Source of the DNA: Takakia lepidozioides
Lineage: Eukaryota; Streptophyta; Takakiopsida; Takakiales; Takakiaceae
DNA length: 64,000 nt
Direction: 5' to 3'
NCBI GenBank assembly: GCA_030704615.1
Contig: CM060732.1
Coordinates: 38,111,053-38,175,052, forward strand
Position 1 is the first letter of the stretch, and each line of letters opens with the position of its first letter. The position numbers were made by a program, and so were the translations under genes. Positions 36,255-46,174 of this stretch are shown one piece after another. Under the pieces are notes generated by a model. That model was not told the DNA's origin and made no database searches. It worked only from the letters and a program-made list of their open reading frames with translations.

Positions 36255-37680
36255 GTCGTTGCAGGGGGCCGGATTCTCCTCTGCGGAGACTCCTCAATTT
36301 GGCTCTGTCACTCCCATTTCACTACCGTCAATTCCCTCCTCCCGCAATCTCAATTTGAAAGGTTCAGCCGCACATCCTTTGGCAGAGAAGACAGTTGACA
36401 TTTTATTTCAGATTCAGATTCCAGAACATGATGGAAAGTTACACTCAACAGCAAACCATTTAAAAGCCATCAAGATGCTTCCCATCATAACTGGAATCTT
36501 TTTAACAAGACACTGAGAGAAATGACCAAAATCGACTCTTACAACGACATCCTCGAAAACCACCTGCCTCTACAGTTCGTGTGTGTGTGAGGAATTGGAG
36601 GACGTACGTGGAATTTCAATTTTCACGATTCAAGACGTCGTGATCTTGGGCATATGGTCGAATGTGTATCAAATGTGTGCATTGAAGTGTGAACAACCCG
36701 ACTACAAGGCCAGAACCTGCACCACTTGTCTCAGGCCATGCGCAGTGAACTCCAGTCATCGCCAGTCATCGCACAATTTCCGCCTGCATCGATTCCTCTC
36801 TCAAAATCGCATTACGATCAAAAGTTTGTAGCAGGGGGTAGTTTTCCCCATGCCACCCTCAGCGGAAGAGCGAGACGGATTGAGGAATCATGTATTGGAA
36901 GGTCGAATTCCATCACGCATTCGGCCGCGCTCTCCAAATCACGTTTCGGCGGACAATCCTGTTCCGTTGCCTTGAAATTGCACCGTGGCGGGAAGGGAGT
37001 CCATTTGTGTGGCTCTATTACCATGGCGAGAAGGGGAGCATGTAAAGAATGGAGCATCGCCCTACCACTTCACTCATTTGCAGTTTGCAGCTTCTTCCAC
37101 CATCTTTCTTACTTAATTGTGATTCTTGCAATGCTACCCTTGAGACGGCAACTGCAAGTGACCGGATCCTTTGATCGTCGCTTTCAAAGACACTTACGTA
37201 TAGCAGATCGCAGACCCCCAAATGCCTAGAGAGAAAGCCAGAGAGCAGTCAATGCATGCACGGTTGTTTTGCACTGGTTGGGACGGAGTGGGGTGCAGAG
37301 GAGGCGTGTTGTGCCGGAGTTCACATGCCTAGCATCCTGCAACCGGCGGCTTTTGCGAGTTGGGCGGCAGTACCTCTGCTGTATGACTACCATTTGTGGT
37401 ACAGACTCACCGGCCTCCCCTGTCCATTTGGGTCTTTGGGACAGTGACTTATAGAGTACGTAGACAGAGTTGCACGTCGCGCAGGTACACCAAAATCTCC
37501 CATGCAATTCTCCTTTCATTTCCCATTCATGCTTGCATGTGATCCACGGGGTAATTTCCATGTTCTCCCAGCTGATGTGGGTTCGCAAATTCTCGGTGTG
37601 CAGGTGTGTGTGTGAGGACCTCAACCTGGCATGGTGCGATGGATGTCGAATGGACCCTTCTCTGCGATGGGAGAACCACT
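36255..37680 (-). other. Interior of the decayed DNA transposon, no domain assigned
   Basis: Minus-strand ORFs at 36818-37057 and 37226-37624 have non-random look, with Cys pairs (ITCKHEW, FWCTCATCN) and Trp/His-rich stretches (IEPHKWTPFPPRC). I cannot match them to a known transposase core. A plausible reading is upstream coding of the same element as the CPCxxC domain. Confidence 0.3.
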
Positions 37681-37995
37681 ACAGTTGAGTTTGATTTTGC
37701 TGAATTATTTGGGAGAGCACTGTGTTCACTTCTCTCTGATTATACGCATTTTCTCCAAGAATGCATGTAAAGCGGAGCCATACACGACATCGTTGCAGTG
37801 TGTTTCCTTCGCCCAATTTTGAACGAAATAAAGTTAACGGATCCATGTCAGTTGTGTGAATCACTACATCTAGTTGTCTGGAGGATTGTAAGTGGTTATT
37901 TTGAAACGTCTCAAAGTCAAAAAAGCCATAGTGTCGGATGCACGACACGTGTTCCTATTTGAAATCAACAACGGCCGGATCTTCACCCAAGTTTT

Positions 37996-38019
37996 GGGGG
38001 GGGGGGGGGGGGGGGGGGG
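37996..38019 (+). repeat. Run of 24 G
   Basis: An uninterrupted G24 homopolymer lies just upstream of the 38101 ORF. Such runs are unstable and could be of a different length in the real genome. Confidence 0.95.
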
Positions 38020-38100
38020 TCACACTCCCCCTCCTTCTCCTTCTTTCCTCCTTTGCATGTCTTGGTCTTCCTCGCTCGTCTTTGTCTTTCATGGTCTATG

Positions 38101-38398
38101 TCCACGCCTAGTAAAAAGCGCTCGACCGCCGAGGCAGCATCGCCTCCTCCCACTTCTGCACATTCCAGCCCCGCGGTGCGAAGGAGCCCCCGCTTGGCTC
38201 GACTGAATCCACTGAAGATGGCCTCGGTGCGAGAGGGAAGGCGGCACGGTGGGCGGTCTTCGAGCTCGGATTCTGATACAAGCGAGTACAGCATGGATGA
38301 CGACGACGATGTGGAGGATAGTTTGGCGGAAACTGCACCTCCATCTACAGAGTCTCTCCAGAAGATGCGCAAATGGCACAAACCCGCTGCGCATGGGG
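38101..38398 (+). CDS. Candidate first exon, Ser- and Asp-rich nuclear-type protein
   Basis: The frame begins MSTPSKKRSTAEAASPPPTS, then AVRRSPRLARLNPLK (basic, nuclear-localisation-like), then SSSSDSDTSEYSMDDDDDVE. It ends at G|GTGAGT (about 38398), a good plant 5' splice site. A possible acceptor (CACTGCAG at about 38528-38535) follows. I do not recognise the protein. It faces away from the transposon coding on the minus strand and could be a second transposon gene or an unrelated exon. Confidence 0.35.
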
Positions 38399-38760
38399 TG
38401 AGTTCTACCCCTACTCGTGTTCATGTTTTCTGGGCGTTGAGTTCTCCTCAAACTGAAACTGGGATGCACATATCCATAAAGTTGTTCAAACAGGAAGGGC
38501 AAAGCGCTGAGTCTCACTGAATTGTTCCACTGCAGATGGATTAACTTTGAGGTCAAGAAACCTTGTTTTCTCTTGTCATTGGACTTGCCTTGGAGTACGT
38601 ATTTGCTATATCATGGGTTTATAACTCCAACCAGGATAGGTCTGCAGAATCCTTCCAAGTGGGGGTACTTAAGGAGTGGATGTTCGCATGCTCCAAAACA
38701 GCCAATGTGGCTGTTCCGGGTGGGTGCGGCATCCCGTCCTTAAGCTCTTGCAGAGATTAA

Positions 38761-38870
38761 TTGAAGGTGAGATGGTGTTGTTTGTTGCAACACATGTCTT
38801 CACACCAGATATCGTAAGTTAATCGACTCTATATCTTGGAAACAGGACCGTCCAGCCAACCAGCCAAGTC
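38761..38870 (+). repeat. Inverted copy of the 35.55-35.66 kb coding segment
   Basis: TTGAAGGTGAGATGGTG through AAACAGGACCG is the reverse complement of about 35567-35657 with few differences and extends in weaker form to TTGGCT. The frame again reads CCNTCLHTRYRKLID, then SISWKQDR, so both copies preserve the coding reading. The two copies are 3.1 kb apart and face opposite directions. Confidence 0.8.
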
Positions 38871-39109
38871 CATATTAATTCGAGAAAAGAGCAATATTTG
38901 TCTTGGCTAAGCAGCTGAAGGATTTGACATTACGATGCCAACTCCAAATGTCATCTTCCAGGCATACATCAGGAAGTGGAAGGGGTTTACTTGGAAGCAT
39001 TGCTTCTTCAGGGAATTTGTCAAAGAGGGTAGATTCAACAAATCGAATAACTTTGAGAGCCATTACTAGGACCACTTCGCTATGCAAAAGGTTTTTTTTT
39101 TTTTGGCAT

Positions 39110-39400
39110 TTACGTAGTTGTCGTCATGATCGTCAACGGTCATCACTTCTGCTCTAATTTCTGAGCAATCATTTTTTTTTTAAAAATTTGTTTTTGGGCG
39201 TTTGGATAGATGTCGTGATGATCGTTGACGATCATCATTTCTGCTCTAATTTCTGAGTTTTTTTTTTTTTGGGTAGATGTCGTGATGATTGTCGACGATC
39301 ATCAATTTTATAAGTTTATTTATTTATTTATTTATTGTGTTTGGATAGATGTCGAGATCTTCGACGATCAAGACTTTTGCTCTAATTTCTTGTAGCGGAG
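39110..39400 (+). repeat. Palindromic minisatellite with GTCGAC core
   Basis: Four diverged units carry GATGTCGTGATGATCG plus GACGATCATC followed by CTGCTCTAATTTCTGAG: at about 39120, 39210, 39278 and 39346. The core is a near-perfect 20-bp palindrome around GTCGAC (39284-39303). Another unit appears at 39765 through the duplication described next. Confidence 0.75.
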
Positions 39401-40128
39401 TGAGTTGATGTTGCGAGTTGCTACAAGATCGGGGGATCCGAGTAAAATAATTAAGGCGGTGGACGTGTGTCCCGTTCGAAACCCTCTTGTGTCTAGAGTT
39501 CCGCACCTTGAAGGCGATGAGATATTTGGCTCTTATAAGCGCACATTAGACACTCATCCTGAATAGCTGGGGAAATCGGAGCGCACTTCTGCCTTGACTC
39601 CCTTGACTTCGATCACGGGGTCAACTGGAGGCATCCCAAGGGAAGCATTCAGTGAAGCTCAAGTTCGACAATTAAGTGGGGTCTGCTTCATAAGTAGCAG
39701 CTCCGCTCTCGACGATCATCAATTTTATAAGTTTATTTATTTATTTATTTATTGTGTTTGGATAGATGTCGAGATCTTCGACGATCAAGACTTTTGCTCT
39801 AATTTCTTGTAGCGGAGTGAGTTGATGTTGCGAGTTGCTACAAGATCGGGGGATCCGAGTAAAATAATTAAGGCGGTGGACGTGTGTCCCGTTCGAACCC
39901 CTCTTGTGTCTAGAGTTCCGCACCTTGAAGGCGATGAGATATTTGGCTCTTATAAGCGCACATTAGACACTCATCCTGAATAGCTGGGGAAATCGGAGCG
40001 CACTTCTGCCTTGACTCCCTTGACTTCGATCACGGTGTCAACTGGAGGCATCCCCAAGGGAAGCATTCAGTGAAGCTCAAGTTCGACAATTAAGTGGGGT
40101 CTGCTTCATAAGTAGCAGCTCCGCTCTC
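39294..40128 (+). repeat. 417-bp tandem duplication, nearly identical copies
   Basis: The sequence from GACGATCATCAATTTTATAA at 39294 to GCAGCTCCGCTCTC at 39710 is repeated at once from 39711 to 40128. I see only a few differences (for example a CGAAACCC to CGAACCCC change and an inserted C). The TTTA microsatellite at its start is also copied. Copies this similar point to a recent event or to an assembly artefact. Confidence 0.9.
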
Positions 40129-40129
40129 A

Positions 40130-40585
40130 AGGCAACTCTGAGGGCTAGGGGTAGGCTAGCGGTTATGTTAAAAGGTCCCTTTCATCTTGCTGCATACGAC
40201 GGTTTTTGCATTCATACATCTTGCACCATTACTTGGTAGGGGGATTGGTTGATAATGGTCGCCCATCCACCCTTCCGAAGCCTCTATTGGCTTATCTTGT
40301 CTCTCCGATTAATTTCCAGGCTCTCACTGTTATGATGGTCTCTCTAGCTTGTGTTTGGGATCGTCTCTTATCCTCCGGATGTGTTTTATGTCTTATGGTA
40401 TCATTGGCGTGTTATTTTTTCCTCTAATAAACTAAATGGCTGAATGCCCTTGATTTTAATTTTTTAATTTTTAAATATCAAGCATCCACAGTGCAAGATT
40501 CTTGGATGTTCAAACCTAAAATGGATAGTTTAGACATATTGGGTAGTAATTTTTGGCAAGACAAAATTTTAGGTTATGAATTGAA
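40130..40585. other. Intergenic stretch, nothing identified
   Basis: A 73-codon hydrophobic ORF (40206-40427) has no recognisable domain. No repeats stand out. Confidence 0.35.
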
Positions 40586-40589
40586 ACAA

Positions 40590-41480
40590 GTAACTGACAC
40601 ACGATTCATTTAGATTCTCAACAGGTTTTTACTTGTCGAACAAACAAACGACGACATAATCATCATCAATGAACTTTGCTATAAAAATCCCTCATCCGAC
40701 CGTACATTCCCCCATCTATTTTTCAAAAATGAATCTACTCGAGCCCCACGACAATATAAAATATTTGAAAAAATAAATAGTCAAGTTTATTTGATCAAAA
40801 CAATGATATAAGACATGATACATACCCATCCCATTTTTCTTTGTCTGTCGAACTAAACAAAATCGCAGGTCTATATACAGAAATACAGGTGAAATCTAAT
40901 ATGCTAGTAGAATTATGCACTGGAAACTATGCCACATATGATGGGTTCGTAAATGGAGCAAATGGTATATTTAAATGTGCTATGACAACGTGTACACAAT
41001 CTGTAGTCTAGATTCAATTCAATAACACATGTGTATGACAACACATAAGAACCACAAATTCTTCAATTATAACGTTACATTCCCAGAAGTAATGTCAACT
41101 TGGACCCCAATTGTAGTCAAAAGCCAAAGAAATATAAGTAGGAGGGAATTTCGATCATTGAATTACACGTATCCAATTCCCTATCCAACTTCGAACAACT
41201 TGAACTATACATCGTGCTTAAGGATTGACCATTGATCGATTAATTTTTTTTATCCAAAAGGTATTACAAGACATGGTCTAACTTACACAATTTTATCTAG
41301 AATAAGGGAAAATAACACATATATCTTTTGAACCTACTCGAACCAAAAAAATTCAATGGTGATAAGTTAGTTGCCGAAGAAATGAGACAACTTACAACAA
41401 TGGCACAATATAAATCGTCAATACCTATCATATTTGCAATATCCTATTTTGGTCGTGCAAACTGTGTTGAATACTCGTTC
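40590..41480 (+). pseudogene. Second PIF1/Helitron-type helicase fragment (C-terminal motifs)
   Basis: Read through stops and frameshifts, this stretch has the order of motifs in the C-terminal half of a Helitron-type PIF1 helicase. MLVELCTGNYATYDGFVNGA is followed by NGIF (40910-40977), then IQFNN after a TAG at 41009-41011 where a Trp is expected, then WTPI (about 41101), then QFPIQL and TIHRA of motif V (about 41170-41220), then HGLTYTILSRIRENNTYIF of motif VI (41272-41328), then EPKKFNGDKLVAEEMRQL. The pattern differs from the helicase of the Helitron at 1-6000, so this is another family, closer to Helitron2-like or animal-type elements. No Rep domain is found next to it. Confidence 0.65.
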
Positions 41481-42880
41481 GTTAAACCAATACCATTATG
41501 ATATTACCGTAGAGGTCGCTCTATTCCGACTTTAATTAATTCATTTTAAGAGATGATGAATATTTAAAATTTTGCCCTGGGAGTAGATGAATAATTTTCA
41601 TTTTAAAAAGTGAACTTTGGAAATAATAATAATAATAATAATAATAATGATAATAAAAAATATTACAGTAGTGAATGCTAGTACTAACTATTTACTAGCT
41701 ACTAACTACTTACTAATCAAATTTAATGAAAAGTACCCATGGTGCCGAATTCCAGAAAAATTGGATGAAGCTTAGATGAAATAATTAATATTGTCATTCA
41801 GCCTGCCGAATCTGGCGACCTGCATGTATTTAATGATTCCGGCAGGGGTCCGTTGAAATAAAGCGGCCTTTACGGTATATCCGATCGAAATCTTCAAGCT
41901 TCACATAGCTTGATGCTTGAATGAAACACAACTATCGCCATCTAATTTAATTTGGAACACTTTAATTGATCACACCAATTTTTTATTTTAATAGCATGTC
42001 ATCATGTCATGGCAACTGCCATTTTATATGACACTCAATCTATTCTCTCACAACATGAATCACACACATATGATGGCGCCGAATTCATTTCCGCAACCTT
42101 CAATTTAAATTCATAAAGAGCATTAAATGTAATTGCAATTTATAAACCTCCCAAAATGTCATTACAAACCTTTTATTACATTTGGAAGATATGTACAATA
42201 AAACACGGCAATATTGCCCAACCATATTTATTGAGGATTTCGTTACAAAAGACTTCTCAATCTATCATACTTCAAAAGTACATGGAATCCCGTTAATTTC
42301 AAATAACGTGCAAGGAGAGTACTACAAACTATGAATTTCAACTTGACCGTATATGGATAAATGTGCCACCCTAGCCATGTAAATCCAATACGACCGAAGT
42401 ATATTGGATCTTGCTTTCAAACTTCCCAACCATGTTAGTCGCTTTATTCATCCAACAAAAGATTAATCCACTCCAACATTATAGCTATCGTTTTTTTACC
42501 GTTAAAATAATTATGCACATTATTTTATCAATAATAAAAAATATATCAATTTATCCTTCTTCTAACCCTTTTCACAAAATATTTCTCCCATACATTAAAA
42601 TCGATACAGACTTATAAAAAATCATCAATATGAATAATGAATATCCCATTATTCATGATCTTACAAGTCTTATTGCTTAAACCAGTAAGGTATAATATAC
42701 AAATTATAAATTTTATGTTTTATCTGTGTAAATGGCAGGGCCTAAGTGTATGTCACACCTTGTTTTTTCATGTTCCAATTGGGCAGTCATTCCCATGTAA
42801 TTGGGCAGGAGAAAATAAAATTTTAAATTCTGTAAGTCAAATGTAAATTTTTTTTGGCATTAGTTGGTGGTTGTGCCACA
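41480..42880. other. AT-rich stretch with (AAT)n microsatellite, no gene seen
   Basis: A trinucleotide AAT microsatellite occupies about 41622-41655. The rest is strongly AT-rich with many stops in all frames, and could be the continuation of the Helitron-type element at 40.6-41.5 kb. Nothing else can be assigned. Confidence 0.4.
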
Positions 42881-42884
42881 TTCA

Positions 42885-43257
42885 TGTAGACGGGTCACGG
42901 AGGCCGCCATCGTGGCGGAGACGGTCACAAAGCCCGTCGCTGGTAGAGTAACATCATTCGTGGATTAGTTGGATTTGCGATAGTCTTCTTGCCAACAGCA
43001 GCTATGCCCTCCTTCACTCCACTGGCTACGGCTTCCCGAATGACTTGAGCCAAATCTCTTGCTTTCATGGTTATAATTTCTTCTGGCGCCATAGAGTTCC
43101 ATTGTGTTTTCTGTCACTGAGTCTCAACCACGACTTGTGTATGGCTTACCGCTTCTTCCATCGTTGTTGGAGATATATTACTCCTATTTTTAGAGATTGT
43201 ATCCCACTGGAGTAACGAGCTACCAGAGCCGAAAGTCAGTTGGCTCATAAACCACAT
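42885..43257 (-). pseudogene. gag-like start of an LTR retrotransposon (minus strand)
   Basis: From an ATG at 43257 the minus strand reads MWFMSQLTFGSGSSLLQWDT and, after one TGA, APEEIITMKARDLAQVIREA then VASGVKEGIAAVGKKTIANP. The composition and position, directly after a primer binding site, fit the N-terminal part of a retrotransposon Gag protein. No zinc knuckle or polymerase follows in this window, so the element is truncated. Confidence 0.4.
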
Positions 43258-43274
43258 ATCCTAAAGCTCAAAAT

Positions 43275-43288
43275 CTGCTGCGATACCA
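43275..43288 (-). promoter_or_regulatory. Primer binding site for initiator tRNA-Met (LTR retrotransposon)
   Basis: On the minus strand TGGTATCGCAGCAG starts two bases after an LTR-like end AACA. TGGTATC is complementary to the 3' end of plant initiator tRNA-Met and is the common plant retrotransposon primer site (usual form TGGTATCAGAGC). The LTR would lie at 43292 and above, starting TGTTATG in + orientation. Confidence 0.5.
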
Positions 43289-43291
43289 AAA

Positions 43292-44249
43292 TGTTATGTT
43301 CCTCTGTCCAATTTCTTGCTTTCACGATCTGCCCTTCCTATCCAGTCGAGCTGAATTTTCACTTCAATGTAAGGTTGTTTTATTTCTGACTTGCGGAAAT
43401 GTAACGTTCGTTCGTTTTTTTCCTGCTTTCTATCACCTTCCCCGCACACTGTCTCTATTCACATCGTTGGTCTGTGACTCTGGATTTATAACTTCAGTCC
43501 CCTGCCAACATTTCCATCGTGACTAGACTAGAAAAGGGATCCAATCCCTGGCAAACATGCGCGATTTCACATATCGCAGTTCATGACGGTCATGATGGTG
43601 TCATTGGCTCTTATTCCAACGCAGCTAGTTGCAAAATAGTACTTTATATGCAATTTTCTCGAGTTCCAGAAACCAAAAGTCTCAACTAGAGCTAGCACAA
43701 ACCTTCTAGCAATTGCACATAGTACTGGAATTCATCCAGTCCTCCCAGCCACCATGCACATCTCGTTTCTGTATCCATTTTTGTTCTCCGCTCATGGGCA
43801 CTTTCTCGATGCCCGTTCTGTCACAACACACAACTAGTACTACAAGTGCTTCATGCCGAGAAAGAGCGAGAGAGAATTCCCTAATGTTCTGTTCTATACA
43901 TGTTTTCTATCTTTTCACATGTGGCCATCATCTTGGTCACTTGAAATCAGCCACCTCCTGCTACTTCACGAACAGATCCGTCTTCTTTCTGGACACCTGT
44001 TACACACAGGCTGAACACTTCAATGCTTCGCCAAACCTATCATAAGTTTTAAGTATCCAGAATCGTTATATTATGTGTTACGTAATGCACTGTGCTCGGT
44101 GGCAATTGAGTGATAGACAGAGGATACCCTGCTACTTGCTGCATCCCTCTACCTTTCCATCCTTGGGAGAATGTGAACACATGAAAATGCTAATAGGTCA
44201 GAATTTCTGCATATTGGCGCATTATGCAAGTAGTGTATGCTTCACATGG
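43292..44249 (-). other. Probable 5' LTR and flank, interrupted by a CACTA element
   Basis: This stretch follows the primer binding site and would contain the LTR of the minus-strand retrotransposon. I cannot fix its far edge because no second LTR is in the window. No gene-like ORF. It ends at the GCC target site of the CACTA element. Confidence 0.3.
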
Positions 44250-44252
44250 GCC

Positions 44253-44900
44253 CACTACAACAGATTCCGGCTTTTACGTCTACTATTTTCCAGTCGTATC
44301 AGCATTTTATGGCTGCATGACTGCCCAGTCAGATAAACCCAGTCAGTTGTGACAAATGAGTCGTAAGCGCCATACAGTCGTATCTGCCAGTTGTGGAGCT
44401 CACTGTTGACGTGGCAACGGGGACGCCTAATCATAGTCATTGATAAGACCGTAGTAAATGACTGCGAATCCATGTCAGCTTCACGTGGAACGGAAAGGAT
44501 ATGCCACGTGTCACGTCAAAGGGAAGGCGACAGGTCTTCACGACTGGCATATACGACTTCCACGGATTAACCCCAGGACAACACGTGGAGAATACTGGCA
44601 TGACAGGGTGACTTCCGCAGATTAACCCCATGACAACATGTAGATTAGACTGGACATGACATGTGGCATGACAATATGGAGCGGGAGGGTCTTTCGTGTC
44701 TGGCATATATGACTTCGGACGTTTAATCCCAGGTCCACACGTGGAGTCAAATTATGCAGGATGGGGGTGGGGTGGTCGTTATGACTGGAACATATGACTT
44801 CCATGGCGCACTCTGGATACTGCACGTGGCACAAGTATGGGCGAACACGAGGGGTGAAAGTGGCACGTGGCGGAGGCTCTGTGGATGGGAGGTAATCGTG
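44253..44900. repeat. CACTA left subterminal repeats with clustered G-box/ABRE cores
   Basis: Units containing CTGGCATATACGACTTCC, CGGATTAACCCCAGG and ACACGTGGAG recur near 44545, 44608, 44698 and 44785. At least six ACGTG cores occur within 400 bp (about 44482, 44503, 44582, 44738, 44824, 44865), several as CACGTGGC or CCACGTGTC, the G-box/ABA-response form. In CACTA elements subterminal repeats bind the transposase; whether plant bZIP factors also bind here is inference. Confidence 0.7.
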
Positions 44901-45634
44901 TACATGACCGTAGCATTGAAATACGAAAGCACCATTGAAAGCATACAAAAACACCATTGAAACATGAAAGCACATTTGAAATTGGAACATCAATTCAAAT
45001 ACAAGGTGACTTAATGTTAAGAGATCCGTTCCATAATCTAATCCGGTGCTGCTACAAAAATGCACAAAACTGCAAAGTCTAAGTAGACTTCCAAATGCCT
45101 GAGCAGAAGATACATGAGCAAGCTTTGAGGCAATATAACAACAGCTTCATTGACATATGTGAAACAAACTAACATTGCTAAGAATATGTCTAAGCACCAT
45201 TACACAAACTCGATGTGTGCAAAATGGAAAATTGCAGGTAGGGAACAGTAGCATGAAATTCTTCACTGAACTGCAGCTAACACCAGCAAATGCCAGTACT
45301 GTTGGATGAGAGCTCACTACACTTAATTCATGTTAGCCCTCTCTTGCCCCAAACTGTCTAACTGCCCATTCTTATGGCACTTACACAGATTCTCTCTCAA
45401 GTATCATGAAGCTTTTATCAATAAGGAAGCCCCGAGTTACCCTGTACATTTGAGAACTTAAAGTACTTAGCAGCACAACAAACACAACTGCTGGCTGATC
45501 AGAGAAAATGTTCCGCGTAAGGGGCATTGGCTCCCAATATAATCACCAGGGATTACAGGAACGCTATTTCTAATATCATGTAGCTATGGAGGAGGGATGA
45601 GAGAAAGATGAACAACGGAGGTCGTGATGCTTAC

Positions 45635-45732
45635 TGTGCGTCTTCCTTCGAAGCAAAGGCTGAATGGTTGTACTTTACGTATGGAAATGACGCCACGACT
45701 AATGGCTCCATTCCCCGCAAGCTTCGATCAAC
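45635..45732 (-). pseudogene. Captured exon of a RING-H2-like E3 ligase gene
   Basis: On the minus strand a 98-bp block with splice sites on both sides (TTTTAG before, CACA|GTAAGC after) reads VDRSLRGMEPLVVASFPYVK and then YNHSAFASKEDA. This resembles the segment just before the RING-H2 zinc finger in a group of plant membrane E3 ligases, where a GLEP..VA.FP pattern is followed by a short linker to the first Cys. The RING finger exon itself is not found downstream, so only one exon was taken or kept. The assignment rests on memory of the family and is moderate. Confidence 0.45.
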
Positions 45733-46174
45733 CTAAAATGAAAACAGGCGTGACAAAGCCCAAGTTCATGCTGGTGCTTTCGGTGAATTGATCCAATGAC
45801 TTGCCTAGACTTTCAAGTGAACCAATTTTAGTCCTCCCATCAGACTACATCCAACCTCCCACATTTCAAAACACCATGGCATATATATAGATGACGGGAT
45901 CTAGCACTTTGTAGACGCTCACTGTTGGTTACAAGTACTGCGACTCTTTAGGCGCGAGACTGCCCAACTGCATTGTCCCAACCACCCAAGCTGCCATCCA
46001 TCCCACTGCCACTTTGACTTGCTCACTCTTGTCTATTGCTCATCGTCGAGCTTCACCCCTTCCCCCATCATTTGCTTTCAGGTCTCCAAAGCCTCATCCC
46101 GCGCTCCTACTCTGCACACCCTGCAAGCATCGCGTTCCACGACACCACTTCTCGTTCAGCCATAGTGTTGAACA

